A stretch of 64,000 bases of DNA. Origin: Nemertoderma westbladi. Taxonomy: Eukaryota; Xenacoelomorpha; Nemertodermatida; Nemertodermatidae. The stretch's first letter is position 1, and each line of letters opens with the position of its first letter. Made by a program: the position numbers and the translations under genes. The stretch lies in assembly GCA_032718475.1 (NCBI GenBank), contig JAUCBJ010004612.1, positions 1 through 64,000 of the forward strand, in the 5' to 3' direction. The notes below the pieces were generated by a model that ran no database searches, was not told the origin of the DNA, and saw only the letters and a list, made by a program, of their open reading frames with translations. Shown here in pieces: positions 10,422-19,345 of the stretch.

Positions 10422-12028
10422 TTAATAACAGAATGTGTACCATAAGAGGATGGGCGAGAATAATTAATTGCACAATTACTATTTACTGGTAAACAACCTA
10501 TACGATTCTGTAGATCCTGACTGGAGACACATTCACTATTATACACATGATTATCATAAGGACTATTATAATGAGAATTATTAGCACCAGAAAAATAATT
10601 ATTAACAGGGGTATATGGATTGTTAACATTGTTATTGCACACATGTAAATCTGGAAAAGGCTGACTGAGAATGGACATAGGATCCGTCGAGCTAGGAACA
10701 AACAGACGTTGCTTAGAAAACGGAACGGATTCTCCTATAGCTGGTGTAGAGACACTGCTAGTAGCAACGCCACCAACTGGGTGAGGAACGCAACCAACGA
10801 GAATAGGAACGCCATCAGTTGGTATAGGTACGCCACCAGTTGGTATAGGAACGCCACCAGCTGGTGTTAGAACGGCACCAGCTGATATAGGAATGCTACC
10901 AGCTGATATATGAACGCCACTGGCTGGTATTTGAACGCCACCAGCCAATGTAGGAACGCCACTGGCTGGTATTTGAACGCCACCAGCCAATGCAGGAACG
11001 CCACTGGCTGGTATTGGAACGCCACCAGCCAATGTAGGAACGCCACTGGCTGGTACTTGAACGCCACCAGCCAATGTAGGAACGCCACTGGCTGGTATTT
11101 GAACGCCACCAGCCAATGTAGGAACGCCACAATCGAAATCTAAAAGTCTCTGTTCGAGATCCATCTGTCCCTCCTGGACAGCTCTTTTCTTTTCCAGGTT
11201 GACAGAAAGGCGAGAACGTTCCACACTGTTATACAATGAACGGAGTTGTAGAGACTCTTTAAGTTCTTCATTCTGTCTTTGCTGTTCTCGTTTCTTTGCT
11301 CGTAGATCTCTATCGCGCCGAAACTGAGCTAATTGTAGTTCACGTTCCTGTAGCAGGTCCTCCTGTTGAGCCGCCAATGACAACTTAGAAGCATTACTGT
11401 TAGCAGGTTTCGATAAACGAGAAGGAACTCGACTGGTAGTCACAGAGGAAGGTTCTCCATGACGAGAATTTAAATAGAATTCTACAGACTCCACGCACCG
11501 CTGGTGTGCATCTTTCAGCGATGATAACCATCGGTCAGCTGCGATGTCGGCGTCTACATCATCTGCAATGCAGTTGACGTAAGATTTGTGGGCTGCGAAA
11601 CATTCGACAGCCCGTTCTTCCAACTCGTATAGGAGTGACCTAAGCGCGGACCGGCTTCCTTTACTATGTACAAGTTCGGTAATTCGGTTGAACAACTTAG
11701 TAAAAGCGCATTTCCGAGCTGCTCGATTTCTTTTAGCGACAATGGGATCAACTAGTTGGGGTTCCTCGTCGTCTTCGTCATCCTCAACTAAACCCGGACC
11801 CTCCACAATGCCACCAGAAGAAATTCCACCGGCTCCAATAACGCCACGCGTCTCGATTATCGTATTGTCTGCTTCGGGTAGCGCACCACCCGCACCTCCC
11901 GTACCGGTACCCAAGGACCTATACGATGCTGTAGAACCGTGACCACCACCCGAGACACTACCGGTGTCATCGAAGACCATGGCGTTGGCAGTATCCACGC
12001 CAACGGCACCAGTCACAGGGGTAGTCAT
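10422..12028 (-). pseudogene. gag: BEL-1 Gag N-terminal half
   Basis: Starts at ATG 12028, about 175 bp inside the 5' LTR. The product opens with a low-complexity Gly/Thr stretch and an acidic patch (EDDEDDEEPQ), then a helical segment (KLFNRITELVHSKGSRSALRS), a charged coiled-coil-like stretch rich in Arg, Glu and Gln (residues ~205-285), and a 14-residue repeat (GVPTLAGGVQIPAS). It ends at the TTAA of the nested MITE; residues read past that point are MITE sequence. Assignment as gag rests on position and on the gag and knuckle domains continuing in phase beyond the MITE. Confidence 0.82.
10756..11133 (-). repeat. 42-bp coding tandem repeat in BEL-1 gag
   Basis: About nine units of 42 bp, degenerate on the left, nearly identical between ~10900 and 11130. 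They encode alternating GVPTLAG and GVQIPAS heptads (14 residues per unit), a Gly/Val/Pro-rich linker of unknown role. The open frame on the opposite strand across the array is a by-product of the period. Confidence 0.9.
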
Positions 12029-12182
12029 CACGCAAATAACAACAGTAAATCAGGATAGGTTAGGTTTAATGTAGGTAGTCGATAGCTACTGGACTGGGAT
12101 TACGGTCTAACGGAAGCTGTTGATGCTGACTGGATACCGGTACCGGGATAGCAGACAAAGACGTATTAAACTAGAACTTACC

Positions 12183-12202
12183 GTTCCCGGGTCACCGCAC
12201 CA
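12183..12202 (-). promoter_or_regulatory. BEL-1 primer-binding site
   Basis: Directly abutting the 5' LTR, the element strand reads TGGTGCGGTGACCCGGGAAC. It begins with TGG, the complement of a tRNA CCA tail, with no spacer after the LTR. The tRNA is not identified here. Confidence 0.75.
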
Positions 12203-12566
12203 TGAAATGACGGAACTGCGTTTAGAGCCGGGTGAGCGAGAAAAGTCGGCCTGTCATACATTCGCCGCAATATAGTTGAGAAAATCGGAAAGTATAATAA
12301 TGAAGTTACTTATGTTACATTTAATGGTTACTTGTTACAGTGTTACGAGTTACATATGTGTCTCCAGATGCAGGTAGGTAGAATGAGTTTATACAACAGA
12401 AGTACATAATGACACACACAGATAGGTATATATACCAAACATAAAGGTGGCTTATTTCTATTGGCTAATAATATATTCAGTTTGTGAAATGACCGGTAGG
12501 TGGAATAACATATAGCACAATAAGATATAGCACAATAAGTTAAGGTAAACGAGACCGGCTGTAACA
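12203..12566 (-). repeat. BEL-1 5' LTR (364 bp)
   Basis: Matches 3901-4335 from TGAAATGACGG to GGCTGTAACA. It contains a tandem duplication of ATATAGCACAATAAG near its right side that the other LTR lacks, and is missing an 88-bp block present there. Confidence 0.92.
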
Positions 12567-12998
12567 AATTGTAACATCTCTATTTTTGATTTACACCGGT
12601 TTTTTGGTGTTAGAAATTTGATGGAATTCATATAAATTGATTTAGAAATTTCAAACTTGTTTTTTTCGGTGGATGCAAAATTTTGGTGCCGGCACCAAAT
12701 TTTGAAATAAGTCAATTTTGTAAATTGATCGTTTGAAACATGTTTTTTACGCAATTGGGGTTTTTTGGTTTTCTGGATTCGATGAAATATATACGAGTTG
12801 CACCAAGCGTATCAAACTTGTATTTTTCGGTGCTGTGTGCAAATTTTGGTGCTAGCACGAAATTTTGAAAATCCATTCAATGGATAAAATTGCTTGTGAC
12901 AATTTATTTCTTGCATTTTAGAGGTTTATGGCTGTTCTGAATTCAATGGAAAATATAATTATCGAACTAGACATCTCAAACTTGTATTTTTCGGATGT
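12567..12998. mobile_element. 1.55-kb MITE family, copy D, first part
   Basis: Begins inside the MITE (AATTGTAACATCTC, equivalent to about 59419 in the full copy at 59176-60728), immediately after the BEL-1 LTR, and runs to the target site of the solo LTR. The first ~245 bp of the MITE are missing on the left, where BEL-1 and the satellite stand instead. Confidence 0.88.
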
Positions 12999-13003
12999 GG
13001 GTG

Positions 13004-13567
13004 TGTGACGGGATCCACGGAGGATCCCGGTTTATGCGGTTTTCAATCTACGCGTCCCCGCCGTGTGTGAAAGGTAAAGAGAGTTATTGATCGCTGTATA
13101 TAGTTTTCCGGGTATAATAGTATAAGATATGATATAAGGTATACAGATGATAACACAAAGTTTATTATAAGATACAATATTGGATACACGGATGGTATAC
13201 AAAGACAGTAATTGAAGTTCCGGTACTACCCTAGCTAAACTGACTTACTATAAGCGAATGAAATGATTACTGTGCTGATAATATATATTGCACGGTTGGC
13301 TGTGTTACATTACTCAACCGATGCCTTCCCCCCATTGGCTAATAACCCTGTTGTCGCCCTTTGCCTCCCCTGGAGGGTTTCCCTTCGCCCCTGTTACTCT
13401 CTCTCTCTCTCAGGGGTGTAACCCCTGACCCTTATTGTGTGTGTGTGTGTGCTTTCTCCTTCCCACTTTGTTGGGGTGACACGAGGTTGATTGCTCACCC
13501 TCGTGTTCCCCAATATTGCTTAACGGCTCACTTTATGGGGTGGTTAGCGGAATTGGATAAGCTAACA
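13004..13567 (-). mobile_element. Solo LTR of the BEL-2 family
   Basis: A 564-bp TG...CA LTR (TGTGACGGGATCC ... GATAAGCTAACA), flanked by GGGTG at 12999-13003 and 13568-13572. The full MITE at 59176-60728 supplies the empty site (GGATGTGGGTGCAAAATG near 59845-59862), confirming a 5-bp target duplication. It matches the BEL-2 LTR at 26703-27348 but has only a short CT run where that copy has about 50 units. A solo LTR arises by recombination between the two LTRs of a complete element. Confidence 0.92.
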
Positions 13568-14270
13568 GGGTGCAAAATGTGGTGCTAGCACCAAATTTTG
13601 AAAACCATCAAATATATATCAATTGATTGTGTCACCTTGTTTCTTGCGTTATACGGGTTTGTGATGGTTCTGAATTCAATGGAATCAGTAAAAATTTCAT
13701 AAGAGTTCTCAAACTTGTATTTTTCGCCGGTGGGTGAAAATTGTTGTGCCAGCACCAAATTTTGGAAAATATGCAAATTGATAAGAAGATAGTATCACCT
13801 TGTTTCTTGCGTTATACGGGTTTATGAGGGTCCTGAATCCGATGTAATCAATAAAAACAGCACTGGACATCGCAAACTTGTACTTTTTGGTGATGGGTAC
13901 GAAATTTGGTGCTAGCACCAAAATTTTCCAAATTACGTCGAAAAATACAAGTAGCAATGATCTGGCATATTAGAAATGTATTCCATTAGTATCAGCGCCC
14001 TCGAAAACCTGAAAATGTGAATTTATAGCATCGTATAAGTGAATTAAATATTTTGTGTTCTAACTGAAAAGTGCTGGTTACTTGTTTTTTTCATTTTTTT
14101 CCTACGCAGAGAGGACTAAACAGCCATTTATAGTAATCATATCATTTTTTAATATTTTCCAATCTATTTTGCACCCCAGAAAACCTGTATTGAAAAATAA
14201 TTAGCCGAAAATGTAACTTTCAAATTTGGTGAAAATTGTGCACTACTTGTAATTTTGGTGCTGCAATATA
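13568..14270. mobile_element. 1.55-kb MITE family, copy D, second part
   Basis: Continues the MITE after the solo LTR from GGGTGCAAAATGTGG to CTGCAATATA. It contains two of the regular palindromes of the family. It breaks off without the terminal G/C-run hairpin or inverted repeat. A 36-bp AT filler (14271-14306) then joins it to a truncated BEL-2 LTR. Confidence 0.88.
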
Positions 14271-14306
14271 TGATGTCATATATATATGTATCATATATGC
14301 AATATA

Positions 14307-14386
14307 TGATTGCTCACCCTCGTGTTCCCCAATATTGCTTAACGGCTCACTTTATGGGGTGGTTAGCGGAATTGGATAAGCTAACA
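14307..14386 (-). repeat. Truncated BEL-2 3' LTR
   Basis: Eighty bases identical in layout to the end of the solo LTR (TGATTGCTCACCC ... GATAAGCTAACA). In element orientation this is the first part of the 3' LTR, directly after the polypurine tract; the rest is missing. Confidence 0.85.
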
Positions 14387-14422
14387 CTCCCCCCCATGCT
14401 ATCTTCCCGGTGAGAAGATAGC
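14387..14422 (-). promoter_or_regulatory. BEL-2 polypurine tract and adjacent hairpin
   Basis: On the element strand a run ATGGGGGGGAG abuts the LTR start (14387-14397), as expected for the primer of plus-strand DNA synthesis. Next to it, 14398-14422 is a perfect inverted repeat: GCTATCTTC, seven-base loop, GAAGATAGC. Confidence 0.7.
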
Positions 14423-15171
14423 ATCCACCTCTAGTGCGCTACAATTCCGCTGGATCCCGATCTAGTATCGGGTGTGGGGTGGAACTATTTTCTTTCGGAG
14501 CCGGCTTTCCAGGCCGCTCCCTATGGGTATGATAATGCTACCCCGTTTGCCTGGCGTCCCGTGTCGGGCCGATCGTGCGCTCCTCCCACACGACTTTTGT
14601 TTCCCCAACACTTTCGCCACTCCAACTCTACTCTGTTTTCACCCTGACCCTCCTCTACTTTTCCTCACTTCGGCTCTAACTCTCGGGCTTCCCTGCCCCT
14701 CACTCAGCCTCTTATTCCTCCCCCCCCACACTTGAATTGCGCTCACACTCTCTCTACACTCCGCACTCTCTCCGCACTACAACTCAACCTCTATCCTGAC
14801 CACTCACTCCCGACGAGTTTCACCCCCCCCCCCTTTTTGTGCCGTCACACTCAAGAAGCGTGATGTCGTCCAATGTCTCGTCCGCGGTAGTATTATAGTC
14901 CATTGGTCCCCAGTCCCAGTAGCTAATTGAGAAAGTTTATATGACTATAGTACTTACTACAAATATATATATTTTATTACTAGATTACTGATTGCTACGT
15001 ACGTACATACAAATTGCACTTATTCGATTATTTACATTATTTGAATTTGTATTTAAGAGTTCGCACGTCTCGCGTGGTGTCTTCCAGGCATGTTACACCG
15101 GAGTCTCAGTTCGTTCCACCAGCCATTGGGAACCACCTCAAGTCTTTCCCTTTGTCGTCCTCCTCCCTGGG
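14423..15171. other. BEL-2 3' untranslated spacer
   Basis: About 750 bp of pyrimidine-rich sequence (plus strand) with C runs near 14720 and 14823 and an AT-rich part around 14940-15060. No coding frame matches anything I recognise. Confidence 0.6.
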
Positions 15172-17253
15172 TCATTTCCTGGTCACTGCCGCTCCTCTAG
15201 TCTTGTCTGCTTTCTGGCTTCGGACTCTCGCCGCCACCTCCTTACTGATCCCGGTCGTTGACTCCTTGGGTGCCGGTGTTATTAGCTCCCGGTATCGCTT
15301 CGCGGGTGGCCCCTCCGAGTGGCCCTGTTGTCTCCCCCTGGTGGCATCCCATAAGATCATCTTCATTGCCTGCGGCACATGCTCCGCCAAGAAATCCCTA
15401 AACTCTCCTCTGCTCTGTGGCGTCCACCTATCCAAATACCTCTGCATATTTATCACTATGGCATATGATGCCGCCGTCACCACTTCCTGGTAGGTAAACG
15501 GAAGCCTCCGTTTGATAATCTCCATGTGAGCCTCCTGATTGATGTTAAAGAAGCCCCACCGGAACTCCTGGGCCTTCATACGTTGCCGAGTCATCGCCCC
15601 GACGTCGGCCCACTCCTCGAAGATCCTAAACTTCTCTTCATCGTCCATCCAGTCGCACTGGCGTCCGTAATGTCCCCGAAAGTTACATTTCGAACATCGG
15701 TTATGCAACCGTGGACACGCCCCCATCCTGTGGCTCGACTCGCGGCCATGGAGACAACTAGTCCCTTTCTGGAACCGGTACAAACATCTCCTTTCCTGGT
15801 GGGTCTGTCTCCCACAGTAGTCGCAGCCGAGTACCAATGTCTCCCGCCCCACGTCGTCTTTCGTCCCAAGCGATCTCCGCGGTCTGTGGAGTCGCTGGTA
15901 AGCAAACTTCCGGACGTTAGTGTCCCTATCTACGTCGATCTCCTCGCCCCTCTCGGGCATCATCTCCCCGAATACTACCCGTGGTGCCGTCCCCGGTTGC
16001 TCGCCCAACCTGATAGTGCTCCCCGCGAAATCCATCGCCGGCTCCTCGTGCACCCAGGCCCGCTTGCCGGGTCTATCCCAGAAGGCCCTCGCCCCACTGG
16101 CCGTCACCAACCTCCCGCCAACCCAGTTCGTGTCCGAGTGGCCTATCCTCCCGATGGGTGGCATCTCTCCGAACTCGTCGTCGTCTTCGTCCTCCTCTGG
16201 CAGTGGCTCCAACCCCGGTATCCCGGTGGACCCACTATGTCCCTTCCCGCCTTGGCTCTCGCCCGTAGCTCTCCATCCCTCTAGCTCCCCTAGCTTCCTT
16301 AGCGGCTGGTCGCTCTCGGCGCCCGCTGGTATGGGCGTCACTTGCAATCCCGACGTCGACTGTTTCGGTGATCCCACCGTCCATCCCAGTTCTCGCCCTA
16401 GAGACTCCCCCGAACTCCCTGACGAAGTCCAACGAAGTTCGTCTAAGCCCGCCTGTTCCTCGAAGCCGTAGCTCTGCGCCCTAGCTTCCTCCTCCCTTTC
16501 CTCTGCTTCTCTCCTCTCCCGTCTAGCGACTTCTTCCAGTCGCTTCGCCTCTCGTCTATCCGTCTCTAGCTGCTCCCATCTCTGATACGGTGTATCTATC
16601 TCCCCGTCTACCAGATGTCGGCTGTTGTAGTACACCGACTCGCCCTTCAGCCCCGGGTGGTCTACCAGACCCACAAAAGCCGTCTTAAAGGCTCTTCTGT
16701 AGTTTAGGGGTGATCCCGATAATAGGAATGCCGCTGGTTCCCTCTCGATAACCACGGTCATGAATAGGTTAAGCAAACCTATCATTATCCAGTCCTCCTG
16801 CAGGATATATCGCTTCTGATATACCTTTATCGCTCCTCCTTTATGGTTCTGGCCGATCCCGCCGATCCTCTCCTTGAACCCTCCTCGTCTTCCATGGTCC
16901 CTTCGTCGTCTAGGATCATGTATCCTCCCCTGTTGACGGACTCTATGAACCTCTTCCAATCTTTCCTCGGTGACTCTCTCGCGTATTTCGGAATCCCGAA
17001 CTTCGCCTCGTCTCCTTTCACCACGTAGTGGAAATGCTCGAAGATCGCGTTGTCCGCGCGTCCCGTAGGTCCCGACCAGCCGCTGTTCATGCACCTCCCT
17101 GAAGTGGTCCTGTAGCGCTCATGCTGCATGACCCTTTTCTAACTGCTCATAGTATCTCCTCGTCCTCTCTTCCGGATGCCTCTTGGTGAAATCCACCAGT
17201 ATCTCCTTTCCTCCTAGCTCCGCCTTTCTCTTTCGCACAAGTTTGCTTGCCAT
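15172..17253 (-). pseudogene. BEL-2 extra 3' ORF: zinc-knuckle protein, unknown family
   Basis: Best start is ATG 17253 (MASKLVRKRKAELGG). The frame shifts at about 17110-17130 and again near 16850, then stays open to 15172. A hydrophobic helical region (WIMIGLLNLFMTVVIE) precedes a charged Arg/Glu helix, an acidic linker (LPEEDEDDDEFGEMP) and a cysteine-rich block: CDYCGRQTHQERRC and CSKCNFRGHYGRQC are both C-X2-C-X4-H-X4-C knuckles, with further Cys/His between them. A tail of about 180 residues follows (FTYQEVVTAASYAIVINMQR), ending in a basic segment. It lies downstream of integrase and upstream of the 3' LTR, the env position in env-bearing relatives, but shows no signal peptide or fusion-protein layout. 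Knuckles plus tail resemble the protein at 28956-30063. Function unknown; a nucleic-acid-binding role is inferred from the knuckles. Confidence 0.65.
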
Positions 17254-17259
17254 TCCGAA

Positions 17260-17740
17260 CTCTGCCCGATCGCTCACCCTTTGGATGGTGCCTTACCAAG
17301 GCGCTATAGGATGAGTGATAGGTTTAGATGGTTTATTTCAGTTCGATGGCCTATCTCTCTCTGAATTTCTGAGTTATTTCCTATTCTTTACACTACTTAA
17401 TTATGAGGCTACTAAATGTACCCTAAATCACAATTTTGTCCGTTGCTTTAATTATATTCCAGAATTTCCTTTTCTATTGTTACCATAATTTGCTAATTTT
17501 TCTGCCCTATTCTTATTTTATTTTAATTTAATTTTAATTCTACCGTCCTACTACTTACTATATTGCCTATGGATTATTCTATTTTATAATCCACATTCTG
17601 GCCTACTCTGTGGGCTTGTGCAGTACAACAGTATGCTTCGCGTGGCCACACGATTTATCCAGCTCTACTCACGTGCCCCCCTCTCGTTACTCACTACTGA
17701 CTAATATCTATACTATATATACCCTTCTACCTCTATCTCT
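17260..17740. other. BEL-2 spacer
   Basis: AT-rich sequence, T-rich on the plus strand, between the extra ORF and the 42-bp array. No gene or RNA signal seen. Confidence 0.5.
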
Positions 17741-17744
17741 TACT

Positions 17745-18110
17745 AACCGGTACTACGTACCCTCTAACTACACTAACTAACGGTACTACGTACCCTCTTA
17801 CTACTCTAACTCCACTGACTAACAGTACTACGTACCCTCTTACTACTCTAACTCCACTAACTAACAGTACTACGTACCCTCTTACTACTCTAACTCCACT
17901 AACTAACGGTACTACGTACCCTCTTACTACTCTAACTCCACTAACTAACGGTACTACGTACCCTCTTACTAACTCCTCTAACACTCCTAACTAACTAACG
18001 GTACTACGTACCCTCTTACTAACCTCTCTAACACTCTTAACTAATGGTACTACGTACCCCCTTACTAACCTCTAACTCAACTAACTAACTAACGGTACTA
18101 CGTACCGTTA
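17745..18110. repeat. 42-bp tandem repeat downstream of BEL-2 integrase
   Basis: About eight units, the inner ones 42 bp (GTACTACGTACCCTCTTACT followed by ACTCTAACTCCACTAACTAAC), the outer ones degenerate. Each unit carries GGTAC-TAC-GTACC or a close variant, a short hairpin. Open frames across it (RGYVVPLVSGVRVV repeats) depend on the period and are not taken as a gene. Confidence 0.88.
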
Positions 18111-18272
18111 GTCTTACTATCTAACTTCTATCTGCCTACTTACTGCGTACCTAGTTATTATTATTTATATTTATTTTTTATTTTATTCTTATGTGTGGGA
18201 AGGGCGTCTCGCCCTCAATCCCACCCCCCTCAGTCCAAAACTTGGACGACTAAACTCCTCTCTTACTCTACA

Positions 18273-19345
18273 CTAAGGTGCTCCCTCTAGAAGACAGCAC
18301 TTCCCTACAGCCCTTCTGTAGGTTTTCCTGTCTTTCGCACCTATCTTGCCACCTATCCGCACTTCTACCGATCGGACTCTTCCGTCCTCATCGGAGTAAG
18401 TGCCTACAACTCTCGCCAACCGCCACTGGTTGTTGATGATGGTATCATCCGTGACGATCATGAGATCACCCTCTCTCAGCTCTCTGTTCGTCTTCCTCCA
18501 CTTACTTCTTCTGTGAAGCGTGGGTAGATATTCCTCAACCCATCTCCTCCAATACTCTGTGCTTATCGCCTGAGCGACTTTCCAACTCTGGCGGGAGTGT
18601 ATGTCATCTGGGTCTACACCCCGCATGTCGATGGTCGCTGGCCTTTCCATTAGGAAATGGCTGGGCGTCAGCACGTCTAGTGACTCAGGATCATCATTCT
18701 CTGGATACAGCGGTCTGCTATTAATGATACCCTCACACTCCGCAAGTACTGTCCTTAGCACGTCCTCCGTAACCATATGGGTGTTCATCAACTTCGTCAT
18801 CAGACGCTTCGAACTACCCACTAATCTCTCGACGCATCCTAGGGTATGCGGAGCATACGGCGTCCTCCTCTCCCACTTTACTTGTCGTCGCCTCATGGCT
18901 GCCCTGACTTCCTCCCCTTCCAGGATATCCAAGGCCTCTGCCATCTCGTTCTCCGCCCCCACAAAGTTGGTCCCGTTGTCGGAGTATATTACTGCGATCA
19001 TCCCACCTTTGCGGTCTCTAAACCTCTCTAAGGCATTAATGAATGCCGATGCGGTTGCATCTTGGGTGAGTTCTATCCCTACCGCCCGCGTGTTATTACA
19101 TACGAAGATAATACCGTAGCGTTTCTCCGTGTGCCGCATCACCTTGATCTTTATCGGCCCGAACATGTCCACACCGCAATGCGTAAATGGCGGGTCGTGT
19201 TGTCCTACCCTACTCGCCGGTAGTGGTGCCATCTCCTGTATGGCTCGCTCCTTCTTCGTTCATCGGCAGCTCTGGCACTACCCCACTACCGCCTTTACTT
19301 TCTTCCTCAACTGTTTGACCCAAAAGGTCCTCCTTATCTCCGTGA
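18273..19345 (-). pseudogene. BEL-2 integrase
   Basis: The open part (18273-19232, 319 residues) carries the RVE core: D22 in CGVDMFGPI, D85 in YSDNGTNF and E135 in LGCVERLV, followed by NSRPLYPEND, TPSHFLMERP and a C-terminal DUF5641-type domain. The core is intact to the eye. Upstream, the same frame can be followed to about 19345 through the second half of the HHCC zinc region (a C-x2-C near 19270) but contains a TAG and a TGA, while the RT-RNase H chain runs out in another frame. So integrase is cut off from the rest of Pol by a frameshift near 19340 plus two stops. Confidence 0.9.

Larger units (their letters stand above)
3901..12566 (-). mobile_element. BEL-1: BEL/Pao LTR retrotransposon with nested MITE
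   Basis: An 8.7-kb element bounded by near-identical TG...CA LTRs (3901-4335 and 12203-12566), coding on the minus strand. Order from its 5' end (right): 5' LTR, primer-binding site, gag, protease, RT, RNase H, integrase with a DUF5641-type tail, 3' LTR. This is the BEL/Pao order. Gag is split by a 716-bp MITE. Damage includes an Asn in place of the second catalytic Asp of RT, an odd protease motif and a frame change between protease and RT. I see no matching target duplication: the left flank is satellite and the right flank is the inside of a different MITE. Confidence 0.93.

Noticed and set aside
10896-11143. Open frames on both strands over the BEL-1 gag repeat
   Set aside because: Only the minus-strand frame continuous with gag on both sides of the repeat is supported; the rest follow from the 42-bp period.
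15014-16471. Plus-strand ORFs opposite the BEL-2 extra ORF
   Set aside because: Shadows of the GC-richer minus-strand coding sequence; Ser/Pro-rich without motifs.
15172-17253. Reading the BEL-2 extra ORF as an envelope gene
   Set aside because: It has zinc knuckles and charged helices, one short hydrophobic stretch only, and no signal peptide, furin site or C-terminal anchor.
17733-17984. ORF of RGYVVPLVSGVRVV repeats
   Set aside because: Translation of the 42-bp spacer array; no unique sequence attached.
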